Origin: Littorina saxatilis
Lineage: Eukaryota > Mollusca > Gastropoda > Littorinimorpha > Littorinidae
Assembly: GCF_037325665.1 (NCBI RefSeq)
Contig: NC_090253.1
Span: 37,152,894 to 37,216,893, forward strand
Length of the DNA: 64,000 nucleotides
Direction of reading: 5' to 3'
Shown: positions 10,426-24,636 of the stretch, piece after piece
How the letters are laid out: each line of letters opens with the position of its first letter
How positions within the stretch are numbered: the first letter of the stretch is position 1
Translations under genes and position numbers: made by a program
The notes under the pieces: model-generated
Databases searched by the model: none
Told to the model about the DNA's origin: nothing
The model's input: the letters and a program-made list of their open reading frames with translations, nothing else

Positions 10426-12175
10426 AACAAGTCGCGTAAGGCGAAATTACTACATTTAGTCAAGCTGTGGAACTCACTGAATGAAACTGAACGTAGTCCG
10501 CCGCTAGTGCAAAAGGCAGTGAAAGTGACGAGCCCTGTTTGGCGCGGCAGCGGTTGCGCTGTGCTTCATATAGCACGCTTTACTGTACCTCTCTTCGTTT
10601 TAACTTTCTGAGCGTGTTTTTAATCCAAACATATCATATCTATATGTTGTTGGAATCAGGAACCGACAAGGAATAAGATGAAATAGTTTTTGAATCGATT
10701 TCGGAAATTTAATTTTGATCATAATTTTTATATTTTTAAATTTCAGAGATTGTTTTTAATCCAAATATAACATATGTATATGTTTTTGGAATCAGAAAAT
10801 GACGAAGAATAAGATGAAATTGATTTTGGATCGTTTAATAAAAAAAAATAATTTTAATTACAAGTGTCCGATTTTTAATGACCAAACTCACTCATTAGTT
10901 TTTAAGCCACCAAGCTGAAATGCAATACCAAACCCCGGCCCGGCCTTCGTCGAAGATTGATTTGCCAAAATTTCAATCAATTTAATTGAAAAATGAGGGT
11001 GTGACAGTGCCGCCTCAACTTTTACAAAAAGCCGGATATGACGTCATCAAAGGTATTTATCGAAAAAAAAGAAAAAACCGTCCGGGGATATCATACCCAG
11101 GAACTCTCATGTAAAATTTCATAAAGATCGGTCCAGTAGTTTAGTCTGAATCGCTCTACACACACACACAGACACACAGAGACACACACACACATACACC
11201 ACGACCCTCGTCTCGATTCCCCCCCTCTATGTTAAAACATTAAATTTTAGTCAAAACTTGACTAAATGTAAAAAGGAAAAAAAGTATTTCGCCTCTTTTT
11301 TTGATGCTGACGTGATTTATTCTGTGCAATGACTTGTTACTACAATACTTTTTTGTTTTGTTTTGTTTTGAGTGCCTGTTTATTTCATGGAAGCTGAAAA
11401 CTGTAGTATAAATTCATAACATGCAGAAACAAGTCGCGTAAGGCGAAAATACAATATTTAGTCAAGTAGCTGTCGAACTCACAGAATGAAACTGAACGCA
11501 ATGCAACGCAGCAAGACCGTATACTCGTGGTCCACCGCTCACGGCATAGGCAGTGAAATTGACAAGAAGAGCGGGGTAGTGGTTACGCTATGCTGCATAG
11601 CACGCTTTTCTGTACCTCTCTTCGTTTTAACTTTCTGAGCGTGTTTTTAATCCAAACATATCATATCTATATATTTTTGGAATCAGGAACCGACAAGGAA
11701 TAAGATGAAAGTGTTTTTAAATTGATTTCGAAAAAAAATTTTGATAATAATTTTTATATATTTAATTTTCAGAGCTTGTTTTTAATCCGAATATAACATA
11801 TTTATATGTTTTTGGAATCAGCAAATGATGGAGAATAAGATAAACGTAAATTTGGATCGTTTTATAAATTTTTATTTTTTTTTACAATTTTCAGATTTTT
11901 AATGACCAAAGTCATTAATTAATTTTTAAGCCACCAAGCTGAAATGCAATACCGAACCCCGGGCTTCGTCGAAGATTACTTGACCAAAATTTCACCCAAT
12001 TTGGTTGAAAAATGAGGGCGTGACAGTGCCGCCTCAACTTTCACGAAAAGCCGGATATGACGTCATCAAAGACATTTATCAAAAAAATGAAAAAAACGTT
12101 CGGGGATTTCATACCCAGGAACTCTCATGTCAAATTTCATAAAGATCGGTCCAGTAGTTTAGTCTGAATCGCTCT

Positions 12176-12206
<31 letters not shown>

Positions 12207-13062
12207 CACACACACACACGCACGCACATACACCACGACCCTCGTTTCGATTCCCCCTCGATGTTAAAATATTTAGTCAAAACTTGACTAAATATAAAAA
12301 GAAACAAGTCGCATAAGGCGAAAATACAATATTTAGTCAAGTAGCTGTCGAACTCACAGAATGAAACTGAACGCAATGCCATTTTTCAGCAAGACCGTAT
12401 ACTCGTAGCATCGTCAGTCCACCGCTCATGGCAAAGGCAGTGAAATCATTGACAAGAAGAGCGGGGTAGTAGTTGCGCTAAGAAGGATAGCACGCTTTTC
12501 TGTACCTCTCTTTGTTTTAACTTTCTGAGCGTGTTTTTAATCCAAACATATCATATCTATATGTTTTTTGGAATCAGGAACCGACAAGGAATAAGATGAA
12601 AGTGTTTTTAAATTGATTTGAACAATTTAATTTTGATAATAATTTTTATATATTTAATTTTCAGAGCTTGTTTTTAATCCGAATATAACATATTTATATG
12701 TTTTTAGAATCAGCAAATGATGGAGAATAAGATAAACGTAAATTTGGATCGTTTTATAAATTTTTATTTTTTTTTACAATTTTCAGATTTTTAATGACCA
12801 AAGTCATTAATTAATTTTTAAGCCACCAAGCTGAAATGCAATACCGAAGTCCGGGCTTCGTCGAAGATTACTTGACCAAAATTTCACCCAATTTGGTTGA
12901 AAAATGAGGGCGTGACAGTGCCGCCTCAACTTTCACGAAAAGCCGGATATGACGTCATCAAAGACATTTATCAAAAAAATGAAAAAAACGTTCGGGGATT
13001 TCATACCCAGGAACTCTCATGTCAAATTTCATAAAGATCGGTCCAGTAGTTTAGTCTGAATC

Positions 13063-13121
<59 letters not shown>

Positions 13122-13197
13122 GCACATACACCACGACCCTCGTTTCGATTCCCCCTCGATGTTAAAATATTTAGTCAAAACTTGACTAAATATAAAA
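10426..13197 (+). repeat. Three copies of an ~870-bp dispersed repeat ('R1'), two of them in tandem
   Basis: Copies are at 10426-11270, 11428-12300 and 12303-13197. Each begins AACAAGTCGCGTAAGGCGAA and ends in a TTTAGTCAA..TTGACTAAA palindrome. Near the start of each, TATTTAGTCAAG gives an inverted match to that end. Shared internal landmarks include TTAACTTTCTGAGCGTG, CAGGAACCGACAAGG, GCCGGATATGACGTCATC and GATCGGTCCAGTAGTTTAG. A CA microsatellite sits at the same internal place in every copy, right after AATCGCTCTACA. No copy has a long open frame. Further copies lie at 16051-18657, 29838-30973 and 59780-60643, all in reverse. Class unknown: a non-autonomous DNA element or Helitron-like repeat with an embedded microsatellite. 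Confidence 0.85.
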
Positions 13198-13246
13198 AGA
13201 AATGACACACGCAAGATCCTTGCTCTTTTGTTTTCCTATTCGCTCT

Positions 13247-13248
13247 TT

Positions 13249-13325
<77 letters not shown>

Positions 13326-13502
13326 GTGTGTGTGTGTTTGTGTTTGCGTGCCGTGCGCGCGCGTGTTTTGTGTGTATGCACGGTATGTGTGTGTGAGTGA
13401 GTGTGTGTGTGCGTCAGTGTTTGTATGTATGTGTGTGTATGTGTGTGTGTGTGTGTGCGGTGTCAGTGAGTGTGTGGCCGGTGTGTGTGGTGTGTGTGTG
13501 TG
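13247..13502 (+). repeat. GT microsatellite and GT-rich tract
   Basis: About 76 bp of GT repeats followed by imperfect GT-rich sequence to about 13502. Open frames on both strands through it are low-complexity artefacts. Confidence 0.95.
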
Positions 13503-13678
13503 TAATGGACATGGAAATATTATTTAAAGGGGCACTATCCGAGGAGTGTCAGTGGCAGAAGGAACTGAAACATTTTAGTCGGGTAGCTGAGTTCAGAAAA
13601 GTGCAACATGCTAAACGTTGAGGGTTACAAGCATCCACCTGGTCTCAATGGAGAGTCTGGACGTGGAGTAGTGTAGTC

Positions 13679-14038
13679 TAGGTAGGTGGACATTCTGAAT
13701 TTGGTTTGTTTGGCCGCCATGACACTTTTCAAAATGGCCGCCTGAAAATCTTATGCGGGCCATATCTCACGTGTTATATGGACTAAAGTGACAAACTAAA
13801 GGGCTATATATATGTATTTTGACATGAAGAATTCAAATATGCAAGAATAAACATGATCTAAGTAGGTGGACATTCTGAATTTGGTTTTTTTGGCCGCCAT
13901 GACACTTTTCAAAATGGCCGCCTGAAAATCTTATGCGGGCCTTATCTCACGTGTTATATGGACTAAAGTGACAAACTAAAGGGCTATATATATGTATTTT
14001 GACATGAAGAATTCAAATATGCAAGAATAAACATGATC
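13679..14038 (+). repeat. 180-bp direct tandem duplication
   Basis: Two nearly identical 180-bp units (13679-13858 and 13859-14038). Each contains GGTGGACATTCTGAATTTGG and CAAAATGGCCGCCTGAAAAT. Only a handful of differences separate them, so the duplication is recent. The first part of the unit is also in the right inverted arm near 15360-15440. Confidence 0.9.
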
Positions 14039-14826
14039 TAAGTAGTGCATTGTATGATTACTTCGAAAAATATGTCCATTCTGCGTGAAATTCTCGCGTT
14101 TTTCAGTCATTGTTGTGCCTAATCATGTACATGCTCAAAATAAGAGCCAAATTACCAGCAGTACATGATTGCATTTTAATAGAAGCAATATAATGCCAAT
14201 TTAAATCAATGGGGTTTCTTTCAGGGTGATTCAGTCAAACATTTAATGACAATCTGACCGGAGCATTAATCGGCTTATTTTCTGGGGGTAAAAAATCAAG
14301 GGTCTGCCAAACCCGGCAAATGCAGTAGGCAGCCCAGAGATCCCTAAGTACCTCTCCCAATTGTAGTACTTTTCGGCAATATTTACAGTTTCAAATTGTT
14401 AGGATAGCTTCTTTGTGATTTTATAGAGGTGTTCTGGGGAAACTGAAAGGTAGCCTCGTCAGGGGACAACTATTCAAACCCATATCCTCATCACTTTGTT
14501 TCTCGATTGAGAATAATCATTTATAGATGACTATTTTTCATTTCCCTTGTTTGGGTGTATTTGTGTGTACTGTCCTCTCAGTGATTGAGGCTTCTCCGTA
14601 TTGTTGTGTGTACTGATGGTACAGGTAAATGTGGGGAGTGGTGTGGTTGTTTGTTCACCCTTCTCATTATTTTGTCTGTGTACTGTATGTACAGGTTGAT
14701 AGGGGAGGGGGTGTGTTGGTTGTTTCATAAGGTGGTTTAGCAACGAAACAATTCATCCCTTTTTGGAAGATGAGGGTGGTCCGCCCGAGGGCAGACCGGA
14801 GTGTAGGTTTTAGACACAAGTTTTGC

Positions 14827-15378
14827 CTATTGTCGCTTTGGCAGCTTGGGGATTCTGTAGTTACTTGTTGAGTGGTCCCGTGGCCGTTTTCGTTGTTGGT
14901 TGCGGTGTTCGCGTCTTTCCCTGTCTTCCTCGTAGTCACGGTGGCGTTGTACTAAAGTTTGTTCATCCTTGATGAATTTTTGGAGGCTGAGTTTCAGCAT
15001 GTTGAGGGCTTCTTCATCTTTACCCGCGATGGCGAGGGCTTCGTCGCGGAGACATTTGATGGTTTCTGTCTCGTTTCCAATTTCCCCATCGATGAATTCG
15101 GCGAAATGGTGTTGGAGGGAATTGTTGTTTTCCCTTAAGATGTCCCGAAATTGTTCTCTGAGCCCCTGCATTCTTGCAGTTGAGCCGTTCAAACCTGGGT
15201 TGAAGTCGGTGGCCCCTTTCAAAAAGGGTACACACCGGTTCTTAACCACAGCGAAACAATCGATAACACTCGCAATCAAGAAGAACCGGTGTGTACCCTT
15301 TTTGAAAGGGGCCACCGAGGGGGAAATTGGAAACGAGACAGAAACCATCAAATATAACACGTGAGATATGGCCCGCAT
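14827..15378 (-). CDS. Unrecognised basic, coiled-coil-like open frame within the inverted-repeat element
   Basis: The open frame is up to 183 codons. Its first ~60 codons run through the hairpin arms, so a start at the internal ATG at 15171 (MQGLREQFRDIL) is at least as likely, giving about 114 aa. That part is helical and charged (repeated E/K/L-rich stretches such as ALNMLKLSLQKFIKDEQ). It ends in a strongly basic tail (EHRNQQRKRPRDHS ... IPKLPKRQ) that could bind nucleic acid or direct nuclear entry. I do not recognise the family. It may be the remains of a protein carried by the surrounding element, or a chance frame; codon bias cannot be judged here. Confidence 0.4.
   Translation of the reverse strand: MRAISHVLYLMVSVSFPISPSVAPFKKGTHRFFLIASVIDCFAVVKNRCVPFLKGATDFNPGLNGSTARMQGLREQFRDILRENNNSLQHHFAEFIDGEIGNETETIKCLRDEALAIAGKDEEALNMLKLSLQKFIKDEQTLVQRHRDYEEDRERREHRNQQRKRPRDHSTSNYRIPKLPKRQ
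15055..15352. repeat. Two-tier perfect hairpin
   Basis: The inner arms are perfect over 38 bp (15206-15243 and 15281-15318, core GGGTACACACCGGTTCTT). They enclose a 37-bp loop. Outer arms are perfect over 33 bp (15055-15087 and 15320-15352, core GTCTCGTTTCCAATTT). The outer right arm reproduces, inverted, coding sequence of the minus-strand frame. Transcripts from either strand would fold strongly. Confidence 0.9.
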
Positions 15379-15867
15379 AAGATTTTCAGGCGGCCATTTT
15401 GAAAAGTGTCATGGCGGCCAAACAAACCAAATTCAGAATGTCCACCTACCTAGACTACACTACTCCACGTCCAGACTCTCCATTGAGACCAGGTGGATGC
15501 TTGTAACCCTCAACGTTTAGCGTCCCATTTTTTTGGCAAGCTACAGATTTCAGCTACCCGACTATTTTGAGATTTGACACAAACCCTCGTTTTATCTGTT
15601 GAGATTGAAAGCGGTGCACCATGACTTTTGGAAGCAAATTTTGAAACCGGTGGAAATACCAGCTAAAAATGGTTGTCTGCAGCAGAACTGTAGTAATGTC
15701 AGTGGCACACGTGTAACCAGGTTCGAGAAACGAAAAGGAAATTGACAAAATCGATTACTGATCAGCCATTTGTGATCAGGTTCTGAAAAGATGGAAATCT
15801 AATCGACGATAATTTGACTGATGTTATGATGAGACTCACTGAACCGTTTCACTCGCGGACAGGATAC

Positions 15868-18830
15868 AACACGTGAAAAAATACTGAGAAAATTCAAGAG
15901 CAACAAATATACATGCATTACAGACATGTAAATGCTTTAGTTTGAGGTCGCGCGTGTTCTAAAAACAAGTCAGACATGGTCGGATGTGACAAAATCCAGG
16001 GCTTTTCACTTTCGCTAGCTAGCTCTTCAAAAATGCATCATAAGTCCTTTTTATATTTAGTCAAGTTTTGACTAAATATTTTAACATCGAGGGGGAATCG
16101 AAACGAGGGTCGTGGTGTATGTGCGTCTGTCTGTCTGTCTGTCTGTCTGTGTGTGTGTGTGTGTAGAGCGATTCAGACTAAACTACTGGACCGATCTTTA
16201 TGAAATTTGACATGAGAGTTCCTGGGTATGAAATCCCCGAACGTTTTTTTCACTTTTTTGATAAATGTCTTTGATGACGTCATATCCGGCTTTTCGTGAA
16301 AGTTGAGGCGGCACTGTCACGCCCTCATTTTTCAACCAAATTGGTTGAAATTTTGGTCAAGTAATCTTCGACAAAGCCCGGGGTTCGGTATTGCATTTCA
16401 GCTTGGTGGCTTAAAAATTAATTAATGACTTTGGTCATTAAAAATCTGAAAATTGTAAAAAAAAATAAAAATTTATAAAACGATCCAAATTTACGTTTAT
16501 CTTATTCTCCATCATTTGCTGATTCCAAAAACATATAAATATGTTATATTCGGATTAAAAACAAGCTCTGAAAATTAAATATATAAAAATTATTATCAAA
16601 ATTAAATTGTCCAAATCAATTTAAAAACACTTTCATCTTATTCCTTGTCGGTTCCTGATTCCAAAAACATATAGATATGATATGTTTGGATTAAAAACAC
16701 GCTCAGAAAGTTAAAACAAAGAGAGGTACAGAAAAGCGTGCTATCCTTCTTAGCGCAACTACTACCCCGCTCTTCTTGTCAATTTCACTGCCTTTGCCAT
16801 GAGCGGTGGACTGACGATGCAACGAGTATACGGTCTTGCTGAAAAATGGCATTGCGTTCAGTTTCATTCTGTGAGTTCGACAGCTACTTGACTAAATATT
16901 GTATTTTCGCCTTACGCGACTTGTTTATATTTAGTCAAGTTTTGACTAAATATTTTAACATCGAGGGGGAATCGAAACGAGGGTCGTGGTGTATGTGTGT
17001 CTGTCTGTCTGTCTGTGCGTGTGTGTGTGTGTGTGTGTAGAGCGATTCAGACTAAACTACTGGACCGATCTTTATGAAATTTGACATGAGAGTTCCTGGG
17101 TATGAAATCCCCGAACGTTTTTTTCATTTTTTTGATAAATGTCTTTGATGACGTCATATCCGGCTTTTCGTGAAAGTTGAGGCGGCACTGTCACGCCCTC
17201 ATTTTTCAACCAAATTGGTTGAAATTTTGGTCAAGTAATCTTCGACGAAGCCCGGACTTCGGTATTGCATTTCAGCTTGGTGGCTTAAAAATTAATTAAT
17301 GACTTTGGTCATTAAAAATCTGAAAATTGTAAAAAAAAAATAAAAATTTATAAAACGTCCAAATTTACGTTTATCTTATTCTCCATCATTTGCTGATTCC
17401 AAAAACATATAAATATGTTATATTCGGATTAAAAACAAGCTCTGAAAATTAAATATATAAAAATTATTATCAAAATTAAATTGTCCAAATCAATTTAAAA
17501 ACACTTTCAGCTTATTCCTTGTCGGTTCCTGATTCCAAAAACATATAGATATGATATGTTTGGATTAAAAACACGCTCAGAAAGTTAAAACAAAGAGAGG
17601 TACAGAAAAGCGTGCTATCCTTCTTAGCGCAACTACTACCCCGCTCTTCTTGTCAATTTCACTGCCTTTGGCTGCCATGAGCGGTGGACTGACGATGCTA
17701 CGAGTATACGGTCTTGCTGAAAAATGGCAGCTACTTGACTAAATATTGTATTTTCGCCTTACGCGACTTGTTATATTTAGTCAAGTTTTGACTAAATATT
17801 TTAACATCGAGGGGGAATCGAAACGAGGGTCGTGGTGTATGTGCGTATGTGTGTGCGTGCGTGCGTGCGTGTGTGTGTGTGTGTGTGTGTGTAGAGCGAT
17901 TCAGACTAAACTACTGGACCGATCTTTATGAAATTTGACATGAGAGTTCCTGGGTATGAAATCCCCGAACGTTTTTTTCATTTTTTTGATAAATGTCTTT
18001 GATGACGTCATATCCGGCTTTTCGTGAAAGTTGAGGCGGCACTGTCACGCCCTCATTTTTCAACCAAATTGGGTGAAATTTTGGTCAAGTACTCTTCAAC
18101 GAAGCCCGGGGTTCGGTATTGCATTTCAGCTTGGTGGCTTAAAAATTAATTAATGACTTTGGTCATTAAAAATCTGAAAATTGTAAAAAAAAATAAAAAT
18201 TTATAAAACGATCCAAATTTACGTTTATCTTATTCTCCATCATTTGCTGATTCCAAAAACATATAAATATGTTATATTCGGATTAAAAACAAGCTCTGAA
18301 AATTAAATATATAAAAATTATTATCAAATTTTTTTTTTCGAAATCAATTTAAAAACACTTTCATCTTATTCCTTGTCCGTTCCTGATTCCAAAAATATAT
18401 AGATATGATATGTTTGGATTAAAAACACGCTCAGAAAGTTAAAACAAAGAGAGGTACAGAAAAGCGTGCTATCCTTCTCAGCGCAACGAATACCCCGCTC
18501 TTCTTGTCAATTCCACGTGCACTGCCTTTGCCACGGGCGGTGGAGTGACGATGCTACGAGTATACGGTCTTGCTGCGTTGCGTTGCGTTCAGTTTCATTC
18601 TGTGAGTTCGACAGCTACTTGACTAAATATTGTATTTTCGCCTTACGCGACTTGTTTTCCATTTCTATGACTTAAAACTTGGTATAACTACGCAAGAGAA
18701 TACTGTGAAAATATTAGCCTTAACAAAAACATGACATGTAAACGCTTAAGTTTGAGGTCGCGTGTGTTCTAAAAACAAGTCGCTGGACATGGTCGGATGG
18801 ATGTGGCAGAAATCCGGTGCTTAGTACATT
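15868..18830 (-). repeat. Reverse 'RAC' array split by the R1 array
   Basis: RAC sequence occupies 15868-16050 and resumes at 18658-18830 at the corresponding point of the unit (around GATGCATC.. / ..CCATTTCTATGACTTAAAAC). The three R1 copies between them therefore inserted into, or expanded within, a pre-existing RAC array. 15573-15867 holds nothing recognisable. Confidence 0.7.
16051..18657 (-). repeat. Three tandem R1 copies in reverse
   Basis: Copies at 16051-16924, 16925-17770 and 17771-18657 run head to tail. They are in the opposite orientation to the 10.4-13.2 kb copies. Each carries a GT microsatellite of different length and composition (GTCT, GTGC, GT) at the same internal place. 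The middle copy lacks part of its outer end (GTTCAGTTTCATTCTG..). Open frames reading ALRSVSFCEFDSYLTKYC are shadows of the repeat. Confidence 0.88.
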
Positions 18831-18842
18831 TTAAGGGGCTTA

Positions 18843-19140
18843 TTGTCCGTCAGGTCTTTAGTTGCCTATATTGGACATGAATTGGTTTATACGATTCGAG
18901 TTTTTACGCCCTCACGGCTTTTCATGTATGCGTGCCGTTTAGGTGGTATCAGCCATCTGCACTTATGGTAGAATGACCAAGATCTTTAACGTGCCATTGT
19001 GGTGACACGGGGGTGGGAGATGGATACCGTCTCTGGCCCGGGTCTGCACATAAAGTTGACCCGTGTCCGGCCCGGATTCGAACCAGCGACCTTTCGATCA
19101 CAAGTCCAGTGCTCTATCACCTGAGCTACCCGGGTCCCCG
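18843..19140 (-). mobile_element. tRNA-derived SINE (family B)
   Basis: On the minus strand the head is strongly tRNA-like: GGGTAGCTCAGGTGATAG (A box region), ACTTGTGATCGAAAG (anticodon-arm region) and GGTTCGAATCCGGG (B box). The body ends with TTCATGTCCAATATAGGC and GACCTGACGGACAATAAG. The same body tail recurs at 28365-28435 without the head. The long body marks it as a SINE, not a tRNA gene. Confidence 0.8.
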
Positions 19141-19319
19141 GCTCCGCCGGGTGCTTTCAGTTTGTTTGTGGCTAGATATCCACGGGTCCGTGTCTCGGTC
19201 CCCAGGCTATATCCACGTTACTGACGTCATCGTCGCACGAAAAGCCTCGCGTTGGCACTCTTATCAAGCGCCATTTTGTTTTTACCACTCTTTGACAACC
19301 TGCAAACTAAACTGAAAGC

Positions 19320-19710
19320 GGTAATCTTGAACTTTAGCGTGTTAAATTCATAGCTCAGAATCCAGTGCTATTCTTTACTCATTTTTGATACAAGTCCATG
19401 TAAGCAAGCCAAAGAACATTTGTCGTGAAATTAATTGACGGATTGAGCTTCAAACTTAAGCATAATTAATTAATTTGGTTGTTCAATCGACGAAAATGCA
19501 CCGAAAATGGCGTACGTTGTCAACCATGGGACATCATTTACACGAAAGAGTTGTCTCCCTTGTCTCAGCATACGGATAATTCTTTCTTTGACCCATGTAA
19601 ACAAAATGCATTCGTACAGTTCATCGGAGTTCATTCCGTAACTTCAAAGGGATCTAAAATGACTTGTTATGATTACAAGTGCATTTAACACGCTAAAGTT
19701 CAAGATTACC
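19320..19710 (+). mobile_element. MITE with 27-bp inverted ends and 8-bp target duplication
   Basis: Starts GGTAATCTTGAACTTTAG and ends CTAAAGTTCAAGATTACC. It is flanked by CTGAAAGC at 19312-19319 and 19711-19718. At 391 bp with no coding capacity, it is a classic non-autonomous element. The 8-bp duplication points to hAT or another 8-bp superfamily. A related inverted copy is at 7049-7475 and a fragment at 32498-32590. Confidence 0.88.
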
Positions 19711-19794
19711 CTGAAAGCCTTACAGGAGTGCCGCATTGATGTGCAACTTTCGAAAAGTTCGTCGAGATCGGATAGCAGTCATCAGGAGTATCGC

Positions 19795-19925
19795 ACAAAC
19801 TATAGATTCCTATGGCTTAAAACATGATACAACGTGAGAAAATACTATGAAAATACTAGAACAACAAAACTATTATATGAAAATATTACATGAAAATGCT
19901 TTAGTTTGAGGTCGCGCAGTAATTA
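19795..19925 (-). repeat. 'RAC' repeat block, reverse
   Basis: Contains ATGGCTTAAAACATGATACA, CGTGAGAAAATACTATGAAA and ATGCTTTAGTTTGAGGTCGC, matching the family in reverse. It lies 150 bp upstream of the RNF185-like start codon. Confidence 0.7.
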
Positions 19926-20078
19926 GTCAGAACCTGTAGGGGAGGTAACAAGCTACAAGCCTAGTTTCCCCTGCCAAATCTACGCATGCGCAATGCAACG
20001 TATGTCTGGGCTGTGAAAGTCGATGTGTTGTTTTGGTGCTGATCTATTTACGATGTTAGAAGCACCTAGGACGGAACG

Positions 20079-24616
<4,538 letters not shown>

Positions 24617-24630
24617 TCCACGCTGTGATG

Positions 24631-24636
24631 AATAAA
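24631..24636 (+). terminator. Poly(A) signal AATAAA for the RNF185-like gene
   Basis: AATAAA starts 15 bp after the stop codon, with a GT-rich stretch just downstream (ATGTGTCTTTG). A second AATAAA at 26041 could serve a longer 3' UTR. Confidence 0.55.

Larger units (their letters stand above)
13571..15572. mobile_element. Element bounded by ~210-bp inverted repeats (class unknown)
   Basis: The left arm (13571-13784; TTAGTCGGGTAGCTGA through GCGGGCCATATCTCACG) is matched in reverse by the right arm (15354-15572). Between them lie a 180-bp direct duplication, about 780 bp of unrecognised AT-rich sequence (14050-14826), a 14827-15378 open frame on the minus strand and a strong hairpin. Fold-back-type organisation is likely. 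No recognisable transposase, target duplication or terminal consensus was found, so the superfamily stays open. Confidence 0.6.

Noticed and set aside
10101-10463. 120-codon frame through the poly-C run
   Set aside because: The frame depends on the poly-C length and gives a glycine run; no family motifs.
12137-13214. Open frames reading ALRSVSFCEFDSYLTKYC and CVCVCV
   Set aside because: They arise in every R1 copy in both orientations and include the embedded CA/GT microsatellite; they are repeat shadows.
19060-19140. Possible tRNA gene on the minus strand
   Set aside because: A and B boxes are good, but a 200-bp SINE body follows and its tail recurs at 28365-28435, so it is a SINE head.
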